Source: CAVVEQ01 sp963828855 (GTDB lineage Bacteria; Chloroflexota; Anaerolineae; Anaerolineales; Anaerolineaceae). Taken from it: a DNA stretch of 64,000 nt. Position 1 is the stretch's first letter. The number at the start of each line of letters is the position of its first letter. The DNA lies in NCBI GenBank assembly GCA_963828855.1, contig CAWHGB010000001.1, positions 1-64,000 of the forward strand, given 5' to 3'. The translations under genes were made by a program, and so were the position numbers. Below are positions 17,721-28,600 of this stretch, piece by piece. Below the pieces are notes generated by a model that was given only the letters and a program-made list of their open reading frames with translations, was not told where the DNA came from and ran no database searches.

Positions 17721-19253
17721 ATGAGTGATGACGTCATCCTCGAATTTAAAAACGTCACCAAGAAATTTCCCGGGATCACAGCATTGAATGATGTATCTTT
17801 CCAGATCCGTCGTGGTGAGATTCACGGGATTTGTGGTGAAAATGGGGCAGGGAAATCCACACTGATGAAGATCCTTTCAGGCGTGTACCCGTGGGGAACC
17901 TACGAAGGGCAGGTCATTTACGAAGGAAATGAATTAAAGCTCGAAAGCAGCTCGATTCATCAAGCCACGGAGGAGGGAATAGCGATCGTTTACCAGGAGT
18001 TGACCCTGGTGACCACTATGACGGTCGGCGAAAATATTTACCTCGGCCGGGAACCGGTGGAATCCGGGGTTATCAACTGGGATAAGCTTTACGCGGACAC
18101 CGGGCAATTATTGGAGAAATATCATCTCGAAGTTCGTCCACAAGATACCGTCAAACAATTGGGCGTCGGCAAAATGCAGATGACGGAAATCGCCAAAGCG
18201 CTTTCGGAGAATGCCAAGGTTCTGATCCTGGACGAACCAACCAGCGCTCTTGCCGAAGCTGAAATTGAAAAATTGATGGAGATCCTTCGGGGTTTAAGAG
18301 AACATGGCGTAACCTGTATTTATATCAGCCACAAGCTGGATGAATTCTTCCAGATTGCTGATTCGATCACTGTTTTACGGGACGGGAAGGTAATCACAAG
18401 CCAGCCGACGAAGAATTTTAATATGGAATCGGTGGTGCGGCATATGGTCGGACGGGAAATGACCGAGCGATTTCCTAAGGGGAATCGCCACCCTGGCGAT
18501 GTCATTTTCGAGGTGGAAGACCTGCACGCGGTGAACCCCGATGATAAGAGTAATGAAATCGTCAAGGGCGTTTCATTCAATGTGCGGAAGGGTGAAATAT
18601 TCGGTATCGCCGGTCTGATGGGCTCCGGGCGTACCGAGCTGGTGATGACAATTTTTGGTGAATACGGAAAGATCACCAAAGGAAAAATCAAGCTGGAAGG
18701 CAAGGAGATCAAAATCCCCAACTCCCACGAGGCTATGCTGCAGGGTATCAGCCTGGTACCGGAGGATCGAAAACGGTATGGCCTGGTTTTAAATCAGTCA
18801 ATCCTGAAGAATATTTCTCTTGCAAACCTGGATCGATTTTCTGCTTTCTTTCGAATTGATGGGTTCAAGGAATTGAAAGAAAGTCTGCATTATGCCCAAA
18901 GCCTGGCGATAAAGGCGCCCAATTTGGAAGCTCCGGCGGATTCACTTTCAGGCGGGAATCAGCAGAAGGTCGTGATCTCCAAGTGGCTCATGTCCAAACC
19001 AAAGGTTCTGATCATGGACGATCCCACCCGCGGGATTGACGTGGGTACCAAATATGAAATCTACAAGATCATGAATGATTTAGCTGAGAAAGGCATTGCC
19101 ATTATTATGATTTCCAGCGACCTGGAAGAGGTGCTTGGGATGAGCGACCGGGTCATGGTCATGCTTGAGGATAAATCCGTTAGCACAATTGATATCGCTG
19201 ACGCGACGCAGGAAAAGATCATGGCTTTTGCCACTGGCGTTGCTACAAAGTAA
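17721..19253 (+). CDS. xylG: D-xylose ABC transporter ATP-binding protein
   Basis: A 510-aa double ABC ATPase. Domain 1 has GENGAGKST, the degenerate signature LGVGKMQM and VLILDEPTSALAE. Domain 2 has GLMGSGRTEL, LSGGNQQK and VLIMDDPTRGIDVGTKYEI. The length and arrangement match XylG. GGAGCAGAGT precedes the ATG. It powers import of xylose bound by XylF through XylH. Confidence 0.93.
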   Translation: MSDDVILEFKNVTKKFPGITALNDVSFQIRRGEIHGICGENGAGKSTLMKILSGVYPWGTYEGQVIYEGNELKLESSSIHQATEEGIAIVYQELTLVTTMTVGENIYLGREPVESGVINWDKLYADTGQLLEKYHLEVRPQDTVKQLGVGKMQMTEIAKALSENAKVLILDEPTSALAEAEIEKLMEILRGLREHGVTCIYISHKLDEFFQIADSITVLRDGKVITSQPTKNFNMESVVRHMVGREMTERFPKGNRHPGDVIFEVEDLHAVNPDDKSNEIVKGVSFNVRKGEIFGIAGLMGSGRTELVMTIFGEYGKITKGKIKLEGKEIKIPNSHEAMLQGISLVPEDRKRYGLVLNQSILKNISLANLDRFSAFFRIDGFKELKESLHYAQSLAIKAPNLEAPADSLSGGNQQKVVISKWLMSKPKVLIMDDPTRGIDVGTKYEIYKIMNDLAEKGIAIIMISSDLEEVLGMSDRVMVMLEDKSVSTIDIADATQEKIMAFATGVATK

Positions 19254-19273
19254 TCCAATTTAGAGGAGCAATT

Positions 19274-20476
19274 ATGGAAAACACAACTGTTCCACCCAAA
19301 CCAGGAGCCTTTTCTGAGATATCCAAACGCCTGCGGGTGAACGTCCAGACTTATGCCCTTGTAATCGCCTTGATCGTCATCTGGGGGCTCTTTTTTATCC
19401 TGACGAATGGAATCTATCTTTCGCCGCAAAATTTTTCGAACCTGTTCCGCCAGATGACAGTCACGGCCGTGTTATCTGTGGGCATGGTTCTCGTCATCGT
19501 GATCGGCAGCATTGACCTGTCCGTTGGAAGGCTGGCTGGCTTTGTATCCGTTGTGGTGGCAGCATTCCAGGCGAACATCTGGAACCAGCTCCTCCCCGGC
19601 CAATCACAGGTCCTTACAACAGGGCTGTCGATTCTGGTAGGGCTGCTGGTGGGCACACTTTATGGCGTGGCGCAAGGATACATCATTGCCTATTTACGGG
19701 TCACCGCATTCATCGTGACACTTGCCAGCATGTGGATCCTCAATGGGCTTATCCTTCTCGTCACGGCTGGAAAGACGATCCCGGCAAACCAACCCTTGTT
19801 TTCTGAAATCGGTCAGGGGTATCTTCCGAACGCGGTTGGCTGGCTGTTGGCCGGGTTGCTTGTGGTTCTGCTTTTCTTTAATATGTTCAGCAGCCGTCGC
19901 AGGAAAGTGAAATATGGTTTTGAGCTATCTCCTTTTTCCCTGGACCTTGCAAAGACCATTTTCTTCAGCTTGCTGGTGGTAGGGTATGTTTTCTATGTGA
20001 ATCAATACAAGGGTGTTCAGGTGCCAGTTTTGATACTTGCCATCCTGGCAGTAGTGGTGTCATACATTTCGAACAATACCCGCTTCGGTCGTTATTCATA
20101 TGCCATCGGTGGCAATCGTGAAGCTGCCAGGTTATCCGGTATCAACATCAAGGGCACCACCTTCAAGATCTTTATCCTGATGGGTTTCCTGTGCGGAATC
20201 TCCGGGATCATGCTGGCCTCCTACGTAGGGTACGGCACGATTGCGGCTGGAACTTCCTACGAGCTGTATGCGATCGCTGCCTGCATCCTGGGTGGAACTT
20301 CCACGCTCGGGGGTGAAGGTACCATTTTTGGCGCCATGGTCGGTGCGCTGATCATGGCCAGCCTTACCAATGGGCTCCAGCTCATGAACGTCCCGGCTGC
20401 CTTTGTGTATATCCTCACCGGGCTGGTGTTGGTCGTGGCGGTAATCGGGGATGTATATCTCAAGAAGAACCGATAA
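19274..20476 (+). CDS. xylH: D-xylose ABC transporter permease
   Basis: A 400-aa membrane protein of the BPD_transp_2 family with about ten helices. The segments GSIDLSVGRLAGF, NTRFGRYSYAIGGNREAARLSGINIK (cytoplasmic coupling loop) and LGGTSTLGGEGTIFGA are hallmarks of XylH/RbsC permeases. AGAGGAG lies before the ATG, 20 bases after xylG. It is the last gene of the unit and is followed by a strong terminator. Confidence 0.93.
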   Translation: MENTTVPPKPGAFSEISKRLRVNVQTYALVIALIVIWGLFFILTNGIYLSPQNFSNLFRQMTVTAVLSVGMVLVIVIGSIDLSVGRLAGFVSVVVAAFQANIWNQLLPGQSQVLTTGLSILVGLLVGTLYGVAQGYIIAYLRVTAFIVTLASMWILNGLILLVTAGKTIPANQPLFSEIGQGYLPNAVGWLLAGLLVVLLFFNMFSSRRRKVKYGFELSPFSLDLAKTIFFSLLVVGYVFYVNQYKGVQVPVLILAILAVVVSYISNNTRFGRYSYAIGGNREAARLSGINIKGTTFKIFILMGFLCGISGIMLASYVGYGTIAAGTSYELYAIAACILGGTSTLGGEGTIFGAMVGALIMASLTNGLQLMNVPAAFVYILTGLVLVVAVIGDVYLKKNR

Positions 20477-20519
20477 CCTTTACTGAAATAAGCAACAATC
20501 TTTCTTTGTGATTTTTAGC

Positions 20520-20555
20520 AATCGACCACAGACCCACCTGGGTTTGTGGTCGATT
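20520..20555 (+). terminator. Terminator of the xylFGH operon
   Basis: A 16-base stem with a single G-U pair and a 4-base loop, beginning 43 bases after the xylH stop and followed by CTTTAA. Confidence 0.75.
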
Positions 20556-20650
20556 CTTTAATGTGGTGCTTGATCATGGGCTTGCGTGAGAGCAGTTACC
20601 TCAACCTGAAATAAAAAAGCGGTATAAATATATACAAGAGGAAATTCAGC

Positions 20651-21274
20651 ATGGATTATCGCTCACTCCCATCCCCTGACCGGATCGTAAAAGCCATAAC
20701 AGCCCTCCAGTCGCATGGCATCACCGTCACGTTCGTGGAGAAGAAAGAAGAAGCGTTGGCTCAGATCCAGAGCCTGATCCCGGTGGCGGCCAGCCTGATG
20801 ACCGGTTCTTCTCTTACTCTGCACCAGATCGGCCTGGAAGCCATGCTCAAAGCGGCAGACCATCCGTGGTGGAATATGAAATTGGAGATCGTGATGGAAA
20901 AAGACCCGGCTCAACAAGCCATGCTGCGCAAGCAGGCCACCCTGGCGGAGTATTACCTGGGCAGCGTGCACGCCATCACGGAAAACGGCGAGATCGTAAT
21001 CGCAAGCGCCACCGGCAGCCAGCTGCCCGCCTACGCGTTTTCAAGCAACCATGTGATCTGGGTGGCCGGCGCGCAGAAGATCGTGCCCACCCTGGAGGAT
21101 GCATTCCGCAGGCTGCGGGAGTTCGTCCAGCCCCTGGAGGATCAGCGCCTGAAACAGATCTTTGGCCCGGAGGCGAGGGGAGTGGTGGGGAAGATCCTGG
21201 TCTTCGAGCGCGAATCGCCTATGCTGAGGCGGAGTGTGAATCTCATTTTGGTGAATGAGGTGTTGGGGTTTTAG
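20651..21274 (+). CDS. LUD-domain protein (LutC/YkgG-like)
   Basis: A 207-aa protein of the LUD (DUF162) family. The AYYLGSVHAITENGEIVIASATGSQ-type core (here AEYYLGSVHAITENGEI) and AGAQKIVPTLEDAFRRLREF are diagnostic. LutC with LutA and LutB oxidises lactate; single LUD proteins like this one also occur alone. No LutAB genes are nearby, so a lactate role is not supported by context. AGAGGAAAT precedes the ATG. Confidence 0.85.
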   Translation: MDYRSLPSPDRIVKAITALQSHGITVTFVEKKEEALAQIQSLIPVAASLMTGSSLTLHQIGLEAMLKAADHPWWNMKLEIVMEKDPAQQAMLRKQATLAEYYLGSVHAITENGEIVIASATGSQLPAYAFSSNHVIWVAGAQKIVPTLEDAFRRLREFVQPLEDQRLKQIFGPEARGVVGKILVFERESPMLRRSVNLILVNEVLGF

Positions 21275-21498
21275 ATCAATCTTCTCGTTATTGAGGGGAA
21301 TTTCATAAAAAGGGACGCGATGAGAATGATTGATTCACCAATTTCCGAACACCTTTATACAAAAATATTCACTTGGATGAAATAGCGGGGATTTATAAAA
21401 AAGGACCTGCTTATAGGTATAATGATTATTAGTTCGATCTTCGGGTAGTTTTTCCGAACAATCTTTGGTCTCTACATCTGATAAATTAATGGTTGTAG

Positions 21499-21519
21499 AA
21501 CCCGGTACTGCGGGTTTTT
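21499..21519 (+). terminator. Small terminator-like hairpin in the leader of the USP gene
   Basis: A 6-base stem AACCCG/CGGGTT followed by T5, lying between a TATAAT box (21418-21423) and the USP start at 21632. It could attenuate transcription. The rest of the 357-base gap from 21275 holds nothing else I can recognise. Confidence 0.4.
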
Positions 21520-21631
21520 GAAGACATCATTCCAACACAGCTAATAATCTTCATAAATCGGCTTCTTGGCGCAGCAATGCGATAAAACCGTTTCCCCCTC
21601 CCGGGCCTTTCTGAAAGAATGGAGTCCCCCA

Positions 21632-22661
21632 ATGTTCAAACGAATCCTTGTTCCTTTAGACGGGTCGTCACTTGCTGAACAAGCTGTTCCGCATGCCGAG
21701 ATTTTCGCACGCATTTTTGGTTCAAAAATCATTCTTTTGCAGGTTCTCGAACCTACGTCGTATCATGAAAACCCAAAGGCGGTTGATCCGTTGACGTGGC
21801 AAATCCGAAAAGCAGAATCAGATATGTATTTGCAGGGTCTCGCGCTCAGGATCCAAAAAAACCTGGGGGGAAATCTAACAACCAAAAACGGAAAAACAAA
21901 GAGTCGTGTTGATTATGTGATTCGGGAAGGAAAAATCGCAGAAAATATTGTCAACTTTGCCCATTCTGAAAAAATTGACCTGCTGGTTATCAGTTCGCAT
22001 GGGTCCGGTGGCTTGAGTCGGTGGAATATCAGCAGTATCACCCAAAAAGTCATTAATCTAATTTATTTGCCTGTTCTTTTGGTCCGTGCCTATAACCACG
22101 TAGATTTGGAAGAAGGTCTGAAATCATACCGGCGTATTCTCCTTCCGATTGATAGTTCCCGTCGGGCTGAATGTTCACTCTCAGCCGGGATCGAGCTCGC
22201 GCGGGGGATAACACTCATCTGAAACAACCGCGGATAACGCTGGTGCTAAATCAATGCTGGTCTTGGCAGCGGTGATACGTCCGCCTGAGCTACCGATTCC
22301 AGAACCTTTTCCACTGGAAATCACCCAACTTTCTGATCAGTTGATTGAAGTCAGCCGATTGGCTGTGAATCAATACCTGGATGAGATAAAAATGCGATTG
22401 CCTGTGGCGTGTGAAACTTGTGTCGTCGAGAATAAAAGCGCAGCTTTTGCCATCCAGGAATTGGCTGACCGGGAAGATATCGATATGGTCGTACTTTGCG
22501 CGCACGGACATTCCGGGCAGGTCTCGTGGCCTTACGGGACCATTACCCGGAATTATATTGAGCACGGGACGAAACCCGTCCTGGTCATTCAGGATATACC
22601 CCTTTCCCAGATGCGACCGACTGCAGCAGAAATTGCCGCAGAAAAATCCGGGAGACGATAA
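21632..22661 (+). CDS. Tandem universal stress protein (frameshifted)
   Basis: Two UspA domains in one protein of about 343 aa. Domain 1 starts MFKRILVPLDGSSLAEQAVPHAE and ends with the ATP-binding motif SSHGSGGLSRW plus PVLLVR. Domain 2 starts RRILLPIDSSRRAECSL and ends with CAHGHSGQVSW plus KPVLVIQD. A shift near 22215-22240 breaks domain 2 after ELARG. The ATG at 21632 follows GGAG at a good distance. The stop is only 2 bases before the glucan synthase start, so both are probably made from one mRNA. Confidence 0.85.
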
Positions 22662-22663
22662 GA

Positions 22664-25600
22664 ATGCCAGGAAAGCGTAAGAAATTCGACCGAGAAAACG
22701 AGGAAGTTTTCTCGGAAAATACGTATTCCTCAAGAACCAAACAGATGCAGGATCTGGTCGATGCCCTGGTAGAGAATTACAGGGATGCTGCTCGAGTCCC
22801 TTCAAGATCAAAATCAAAAAGGACGTTAGGCAAACAAGACCTTGCCCTGTACGACACCTGGATAAAACAGGCGCATTCTTATTTCCGTGAGGCCTCTAAT
22901 CAGGAACTCACGATCACACCCGCTTCGGAGTGGGTGCTGGATAACTACTATATCATCCGCCAAACCCTGATTCAGATCGAAGAAGATCTACCGGTTAGTT
23001 TCTATAACCAGCTGCCAAAATTAATTGAAGGCCCTTTGAAAGGACACCCCAGGATATTCGCGATCGCAAGGGCAGTCCTTGCCTTTCAGAATTACTTATT
23101 GAACGTGATCGATCTACAAGCGATATTGGTTCAGGCACAAAAAGATGTACCGCTCACGATGGGCGAATTATGGGCTTTACCGATATTCCTGCGATACAGT
23201 TTAATAGAAACTCTTTCAGAAACACTTGAATGGATAATCCAACCTGAAACCAAACCCAATCTCCCGGTCTTACCTTCAACGTTTATTGGGCCTGTACTTC
23301 CTTCCTTGAATGGTCAAGTTGAAAATATTGATGCTTTCACAAGCTCCTTGGTGGCAAATATCATTCTCAGCTTGCGTACCATTTCAGAACAAAATTGGAA
23401 CGATTTTTTTGAGGCAGTGAGCAGGGTGGAAAAAGCCCTGCACAAAGATCCTGCCGGGGTTTACCCATTAATGGATTTTAAAACTCGGGATCTATATCGA
23501 AAAGAAATCGAGATTCTTTCAACCGCGAGTGGTAAGGGATGAGCTGGATCTGGTTCAAAACACGCTAGCCCTAGCCCGGGAGAACAACGAGGCGTCAGTC
23601 AAAATCCTCCCAGATGAGTAAAGGGATACGCAAGGAGGGGGATTTTCCGGTAGGCTCATCTTCCCATGTTGGAGAATATTTGCTTGGAAAAAGTCGACCT
23701 TTATTAGAAAAACGGATCGGATACCACCCAAACCTAAAAGTCTCATTTCAACGGTGGGGGTTGCGCCATGCCAGCATCTTTTACCTGGGATCAATATTTA
23801 CATTAACCCTTCTGATCTTCACCCTGATTGCGCTTGTTGTCGGACGACCGTTAGTGTTACGACCGGGTTCTCTCCTCCAATGGATCTCAACCTTCATTCT
23901 AGCAACCGCGATTTTTATTCCCATTCTGACAGTAACCTCCAGTTTGATTAATTGGTTGGTCACCTTGTGGGTCAAACCACGAATCCTCCCGAAGCTATTA
24001 TTCAAAGATGAAATTCCTGCGAAATACCAGACACTCGTCGCCATTCCCGCTTTGATCGCCAACCGCGACGATGTGAATAAGCTGGTCCGTCAAATCGAAA
24101 TGCACTTCCTTCGCAACCCGGAACCAGGCTTGTTTTTTGCCTTATTGACCGATTTCCCTGACGCGGACACCGAAACCCTGCCCGAAGATGAAGGGCTGGT
24201 ACATTACGCGAACAGTGCTATTCGTGAATTGAATGCAAAATACGAAAGATCGATTCCAGAACCTCAAGCTCGACCGATGGAAACAATCCTTCCCAAAATA
24301 ATCAGCCGGAAAACCAACTGCAAACGAATCAATGGCAGGCTCCTGCCTTGGAAGAACAGCCACTTTTTTATTTTCTCCACCGGAAAAGATTATGGAATCA
24401 ATCGGAAGGAAGGTGGATGGGGTGGGAACGGAAACGGGGCAAGCTGCAGGAGTTAAATCTTTTATTGCGGGGTGGTCAGGATTTGTCATTCATCACCCAT
24501 CCCTGGTGGTTCCAAGGAACTCGAAGCATTTACGCGCACTCGATTTGTGATCACCCTGGATACAGATACCATCCTCCCGCGCGGAGCAGCAACCCGTTTG
24601 ATCGGTACACTTGCGCACCCATTGAATATCGCCAAATTCGATGAAAAAACCAAACAGGTGGTGTCCGGCTACACAGTCTTGCAGCCGCGCATGGAGATCC
24701 ATCCAGGCAGCGCAAATCTTTCCTGGTTCACTCGCATTTTTGCCGGAGACACTGGCCTGGACCTGTACACCCGGGCGGTCTCTGATGCTTACCAGGACTT
24801 ATTTGGCGAAGGTAGTTATGTTGGAAAAGGTATCTATGATGTAGATGCCTTCGAGCATAGCGTCAAGGATCGGATTCCGGAAAACACAGTGTTGAGCCAT
24901 GACCTATTGGAAGGGATCATGGGGCGAGCTGGTTTGGTCACGGATATCACCATGGTGGAGGAGTACCCATCCAATTATTTTATCCAGGTCAAACGCCAGC
25001 AGCGGTGGATCCGCGGAGATTGGCAGCTTTTGCCCTGGTTGCTCAAGCCCGGGTATTTCAAGGTTAAATTCTCCGCCGTGGACCGATGGAAGATGCTTGA
25101 CAATTTGCTGCGGGCAATGCTTGCCCCGGCATTAATGCTGATCTTCATCCTGGGTACGATTTCCGCGCCCGGACTTTTTGGTTTCTGGATAGCAATTATC
25201 TTGTTCTCGTTGGGGATACCGCTTCTGACAAGTATCGCCAGGAGTACTTTACAGACCCTGGACGGTGAAAAGATCGGTGCGGCTTTCCATCCCTTCGTTT
25301 GGGTATCTTCTGCCGCTGGTTCCTGGCGATCGCCTTCCTGCCTTATGAAGCCTATAACTCGATGGATGCCGTTCTGACCACCCTCTATCGCCTGCTTATC
25401 AGCCATAAAAACCTCTTACAGTGGACCACGGCTGCCCAGACCGCCCACCTTTTTGGCCTGGAAGCCCACCGGCAAGCGACCTGGTTGAAGATGATGGCAT
25501 CTTCCCTGATGACGATCCTTCTGATAGGCGGAATTCAACTGGTTCATGGATTTTCGGGTGAAGGTGTTGCACCCACACTGGTGTTCGCTGTCCCATTATT

Positions 25601-28600
25601 TTTGAGTCTGGATGTTTTCTCCGCTCATCGCAGTGTGGATCAACCGACCCATCACTCCCCGCTCGATTACTTTTAAACGAAGAGCAGGCAGGTCTCTTTC
25701 GTCAGGTTGCACGGCGTACATGGGGCTTTTTTGAGCGATTTGTTGGTCCGGAAGATCACTGGCTGCCGCCCGATCACTATCAGGAGGAGCCGGTCGGGAG
25801 AATTGCGCACCAAACTTCACCATCGAACATCGGGCTGCTGCTCACCTCCACGTTGGCCGCCTACGATCTGGGTTACCTGGATCACCTTGGTTTGGCAACC
25901 CGTCTCTCTACAACGATGGATACCTTGAACCAACTTGAACGGTTTCGCGGGCACTTTCTGAACTGGTATGACACGCTTACATTGCGTCCGCTTAACCCGC
26001 GCTACATTTCCACGGTGGATAGCGGCAATCTGGCTGCCAGCCTGATCATCACCACGCAGGCCTGCAGGAGCATGTCGAACGAAACGGATCTTTCGGTGGG
26101 ATCTGTGGCAGGGTTACCTGGATACACTCTCCAATTTAACCGAGATCTTATCGGGAATGCGGAAAGCTGAATTTGATCTCCAGGTTGAGGAGATCAACCG
26201 CAGGATCTTGAAAATGCATGACAAAATCCTGGCAACCCGGACAAATCCATCCGAGTGGTATGCACTTTTTCAGACCGTAAATGGGCAATTTTGGCAGGAT
26301 CTCTCAAGCAGGCTGATGGAACTGGTCAAAGTAGGTCACTCAGCTTTCGATTTCAAGGCACTTCAGAAACTACAGGAGGTTGCGGCGCAGGTTGAACGCC
26401 ACCACCTGGCTATCCAACGAACGCTTAACTGAGCTTGGTGCCCTGGGTTCATTTTGCTGGAACAAGTCCCCGAGATTTTCAATGAAGACTCGATTTTCAC
26501 TGGAACTGAACAAATTAAAGACCAGGTTACCGTACAACCCACCTCTTATGTAAGATCAAAGATTTCGTCAGGTTTGATTTAAAACATACGGCCGATTTAC
26601 GCAATCTTTTGAAGGTCAGTCAAAAAATCGCGGTGACTGGATCCTCGCCAATTCAAAACAGCCCTGAGATGGTTGGATGCTTTGGATAAGGCCCTGGCTG
26701 GAGGCTGAATTCAATGCCAATGCCCTCATGAACAGGTTTTCACAAATCGCTATCGACGCCGAGAAATTTGTGGGGGAAATGGAATTTCAATTCCTCTATG
26801 ATCCACAGCGGCGTGTTTTCCATAATGGCTACAATCTCGATGAAGGTCAGCTGGATAATAGCTACTATGATCTTCTGGCTTCCGAAGCCCGGATCGCTTC
26901 GATCATCGCCCTGGCAAAGGGGGAAATACCCCAGTCTCATTGGCTGCAATTAAGCCGACCGCTCACCTTTGTGGAAGATACGCATGTACTGCTTTCGTGG
27001 AGCGCGACCATGTTTGAATACCTGATGCCGCCGCTCTTTTTCCGCTCGTACCCGGGAACTTTACTGGCAGAAAGCGCCCAGGGAGCAGTAAAACATCAGA
27101 TTGCCTACGGAAAAACCAAAGGCGTGCCCTGGGGAATTTCCGAATCCGGTTTTTACCTGTTTGATGCCAATAATAATTATCAATACCGTGCTTTCGGGGT
27201 GCCCGGACTGGGCTTTAAACGCGGGCTGGGGGACGACCTGGTGATTGCTCCCTATGCTTCGAGTTATGGCGATCGGTACCGATCCCCCCGCGGCAGCCCA
27301 TAATCTGACCAGGTTGATGAAGCTGAACTGCTTTGGGTTGTATGGCCTATTTGAATCGATTGATTTCACACCCAACCGGATGCTGGTGGGGGATACCTTT
27401 AAAGTGGTCCAGGAGTATATGGCGCACCACCAGGGCATGATCTTAATGTCCCTGGTTAATTATTTCCATAAAGACGTCATGGTAAACCGGATGCATGGTG
27501 ATCCCCGCATCCAGAGTGTCGAGCTGCTGCTCCAGGAGCAGGTCCCCCAATCAGTTCCGCTGCAAAATCCGTTTGCTGAAGATGTGAAAGGAATCCTGCG
27601 GTTGACCGCAGCCCCGGTGGAAATAAAACCCTGGAGCGTCCCGATCCACACAGCGGTCCCCCAGGTTAACCTGCTCTCCAATGGGAATTACTCCGTGCTG
27701 CTTTCCAATATGGGAGGGGGGTACAGTACCTGTAACGGGATAGATCTGACCCGCTGGCAGGCAGATGGTGTCCTCGACCCGTGGGGAACCTGGATCTACA
27801 TCCAGGATTTGGATCTCAAACGCGGTCGGAATTCCGCGGGGTCAGGACTTTGGTCGGCCGGTTATCAACCGGTCCCTCCCAAAGTTGAAAATATGCAGGT
27901 GACTTTCTTTGCTCATATGGCTGTGATTCCGTCGTACGGAAAACGACATCACCTCCACGATGGAGATCACGGTATGCCCGGATGATCCGGTTGAGATCCG
28001 CCGCATTCATTTGCATAACACCAGGAACAAACCCCGTCGCCTCCGTCTCACCTCGTATGGGGAAGTGATCCTCACCCAACACGTCGCCGATGACCGCCAC
28101 CCCGCTTTCAATAAATTGTTTATCCAGAGCGAATTCATCCCTGAGCTAAACCTGCAGATCTTTTCCAGGCGTCCCCGTTCCGACGATGAAACACCCATCT
28201 TTCTCGGGCACATGCTGGTGATCAAAAGCAGGGGAGAATTCGGTGTTGAGCCAACCTCCGGTGCGGCATGAAGCAGATCGCAATCGTTTCATCGGCCGGG
28301 GCAGGACTTTCCGCAACCCGGTCGCGCTTGACTCTGAACAATACCTCACCGGTACCAGCGGCACCACCCTGGACCCGATCTTCGCTCTTGGCGAGGAGAT
28401 CGAACTTGATCCACAGGCGAGTGACGAGATCGCTTATTTGACCTTTACCGGGGATAGTCGTGAGACTGTTTTAGCCCTGGCCGGACGATATAGCCGATGG
28501 TCTCTCGTGGAGCAATCCTTCCACCAGGCGAATATCGCCGCCCAATCCTGGTTGGGGAAGCAAAACTCTGATTCGCAGGTATTCAATAATTCCCTGCAAA

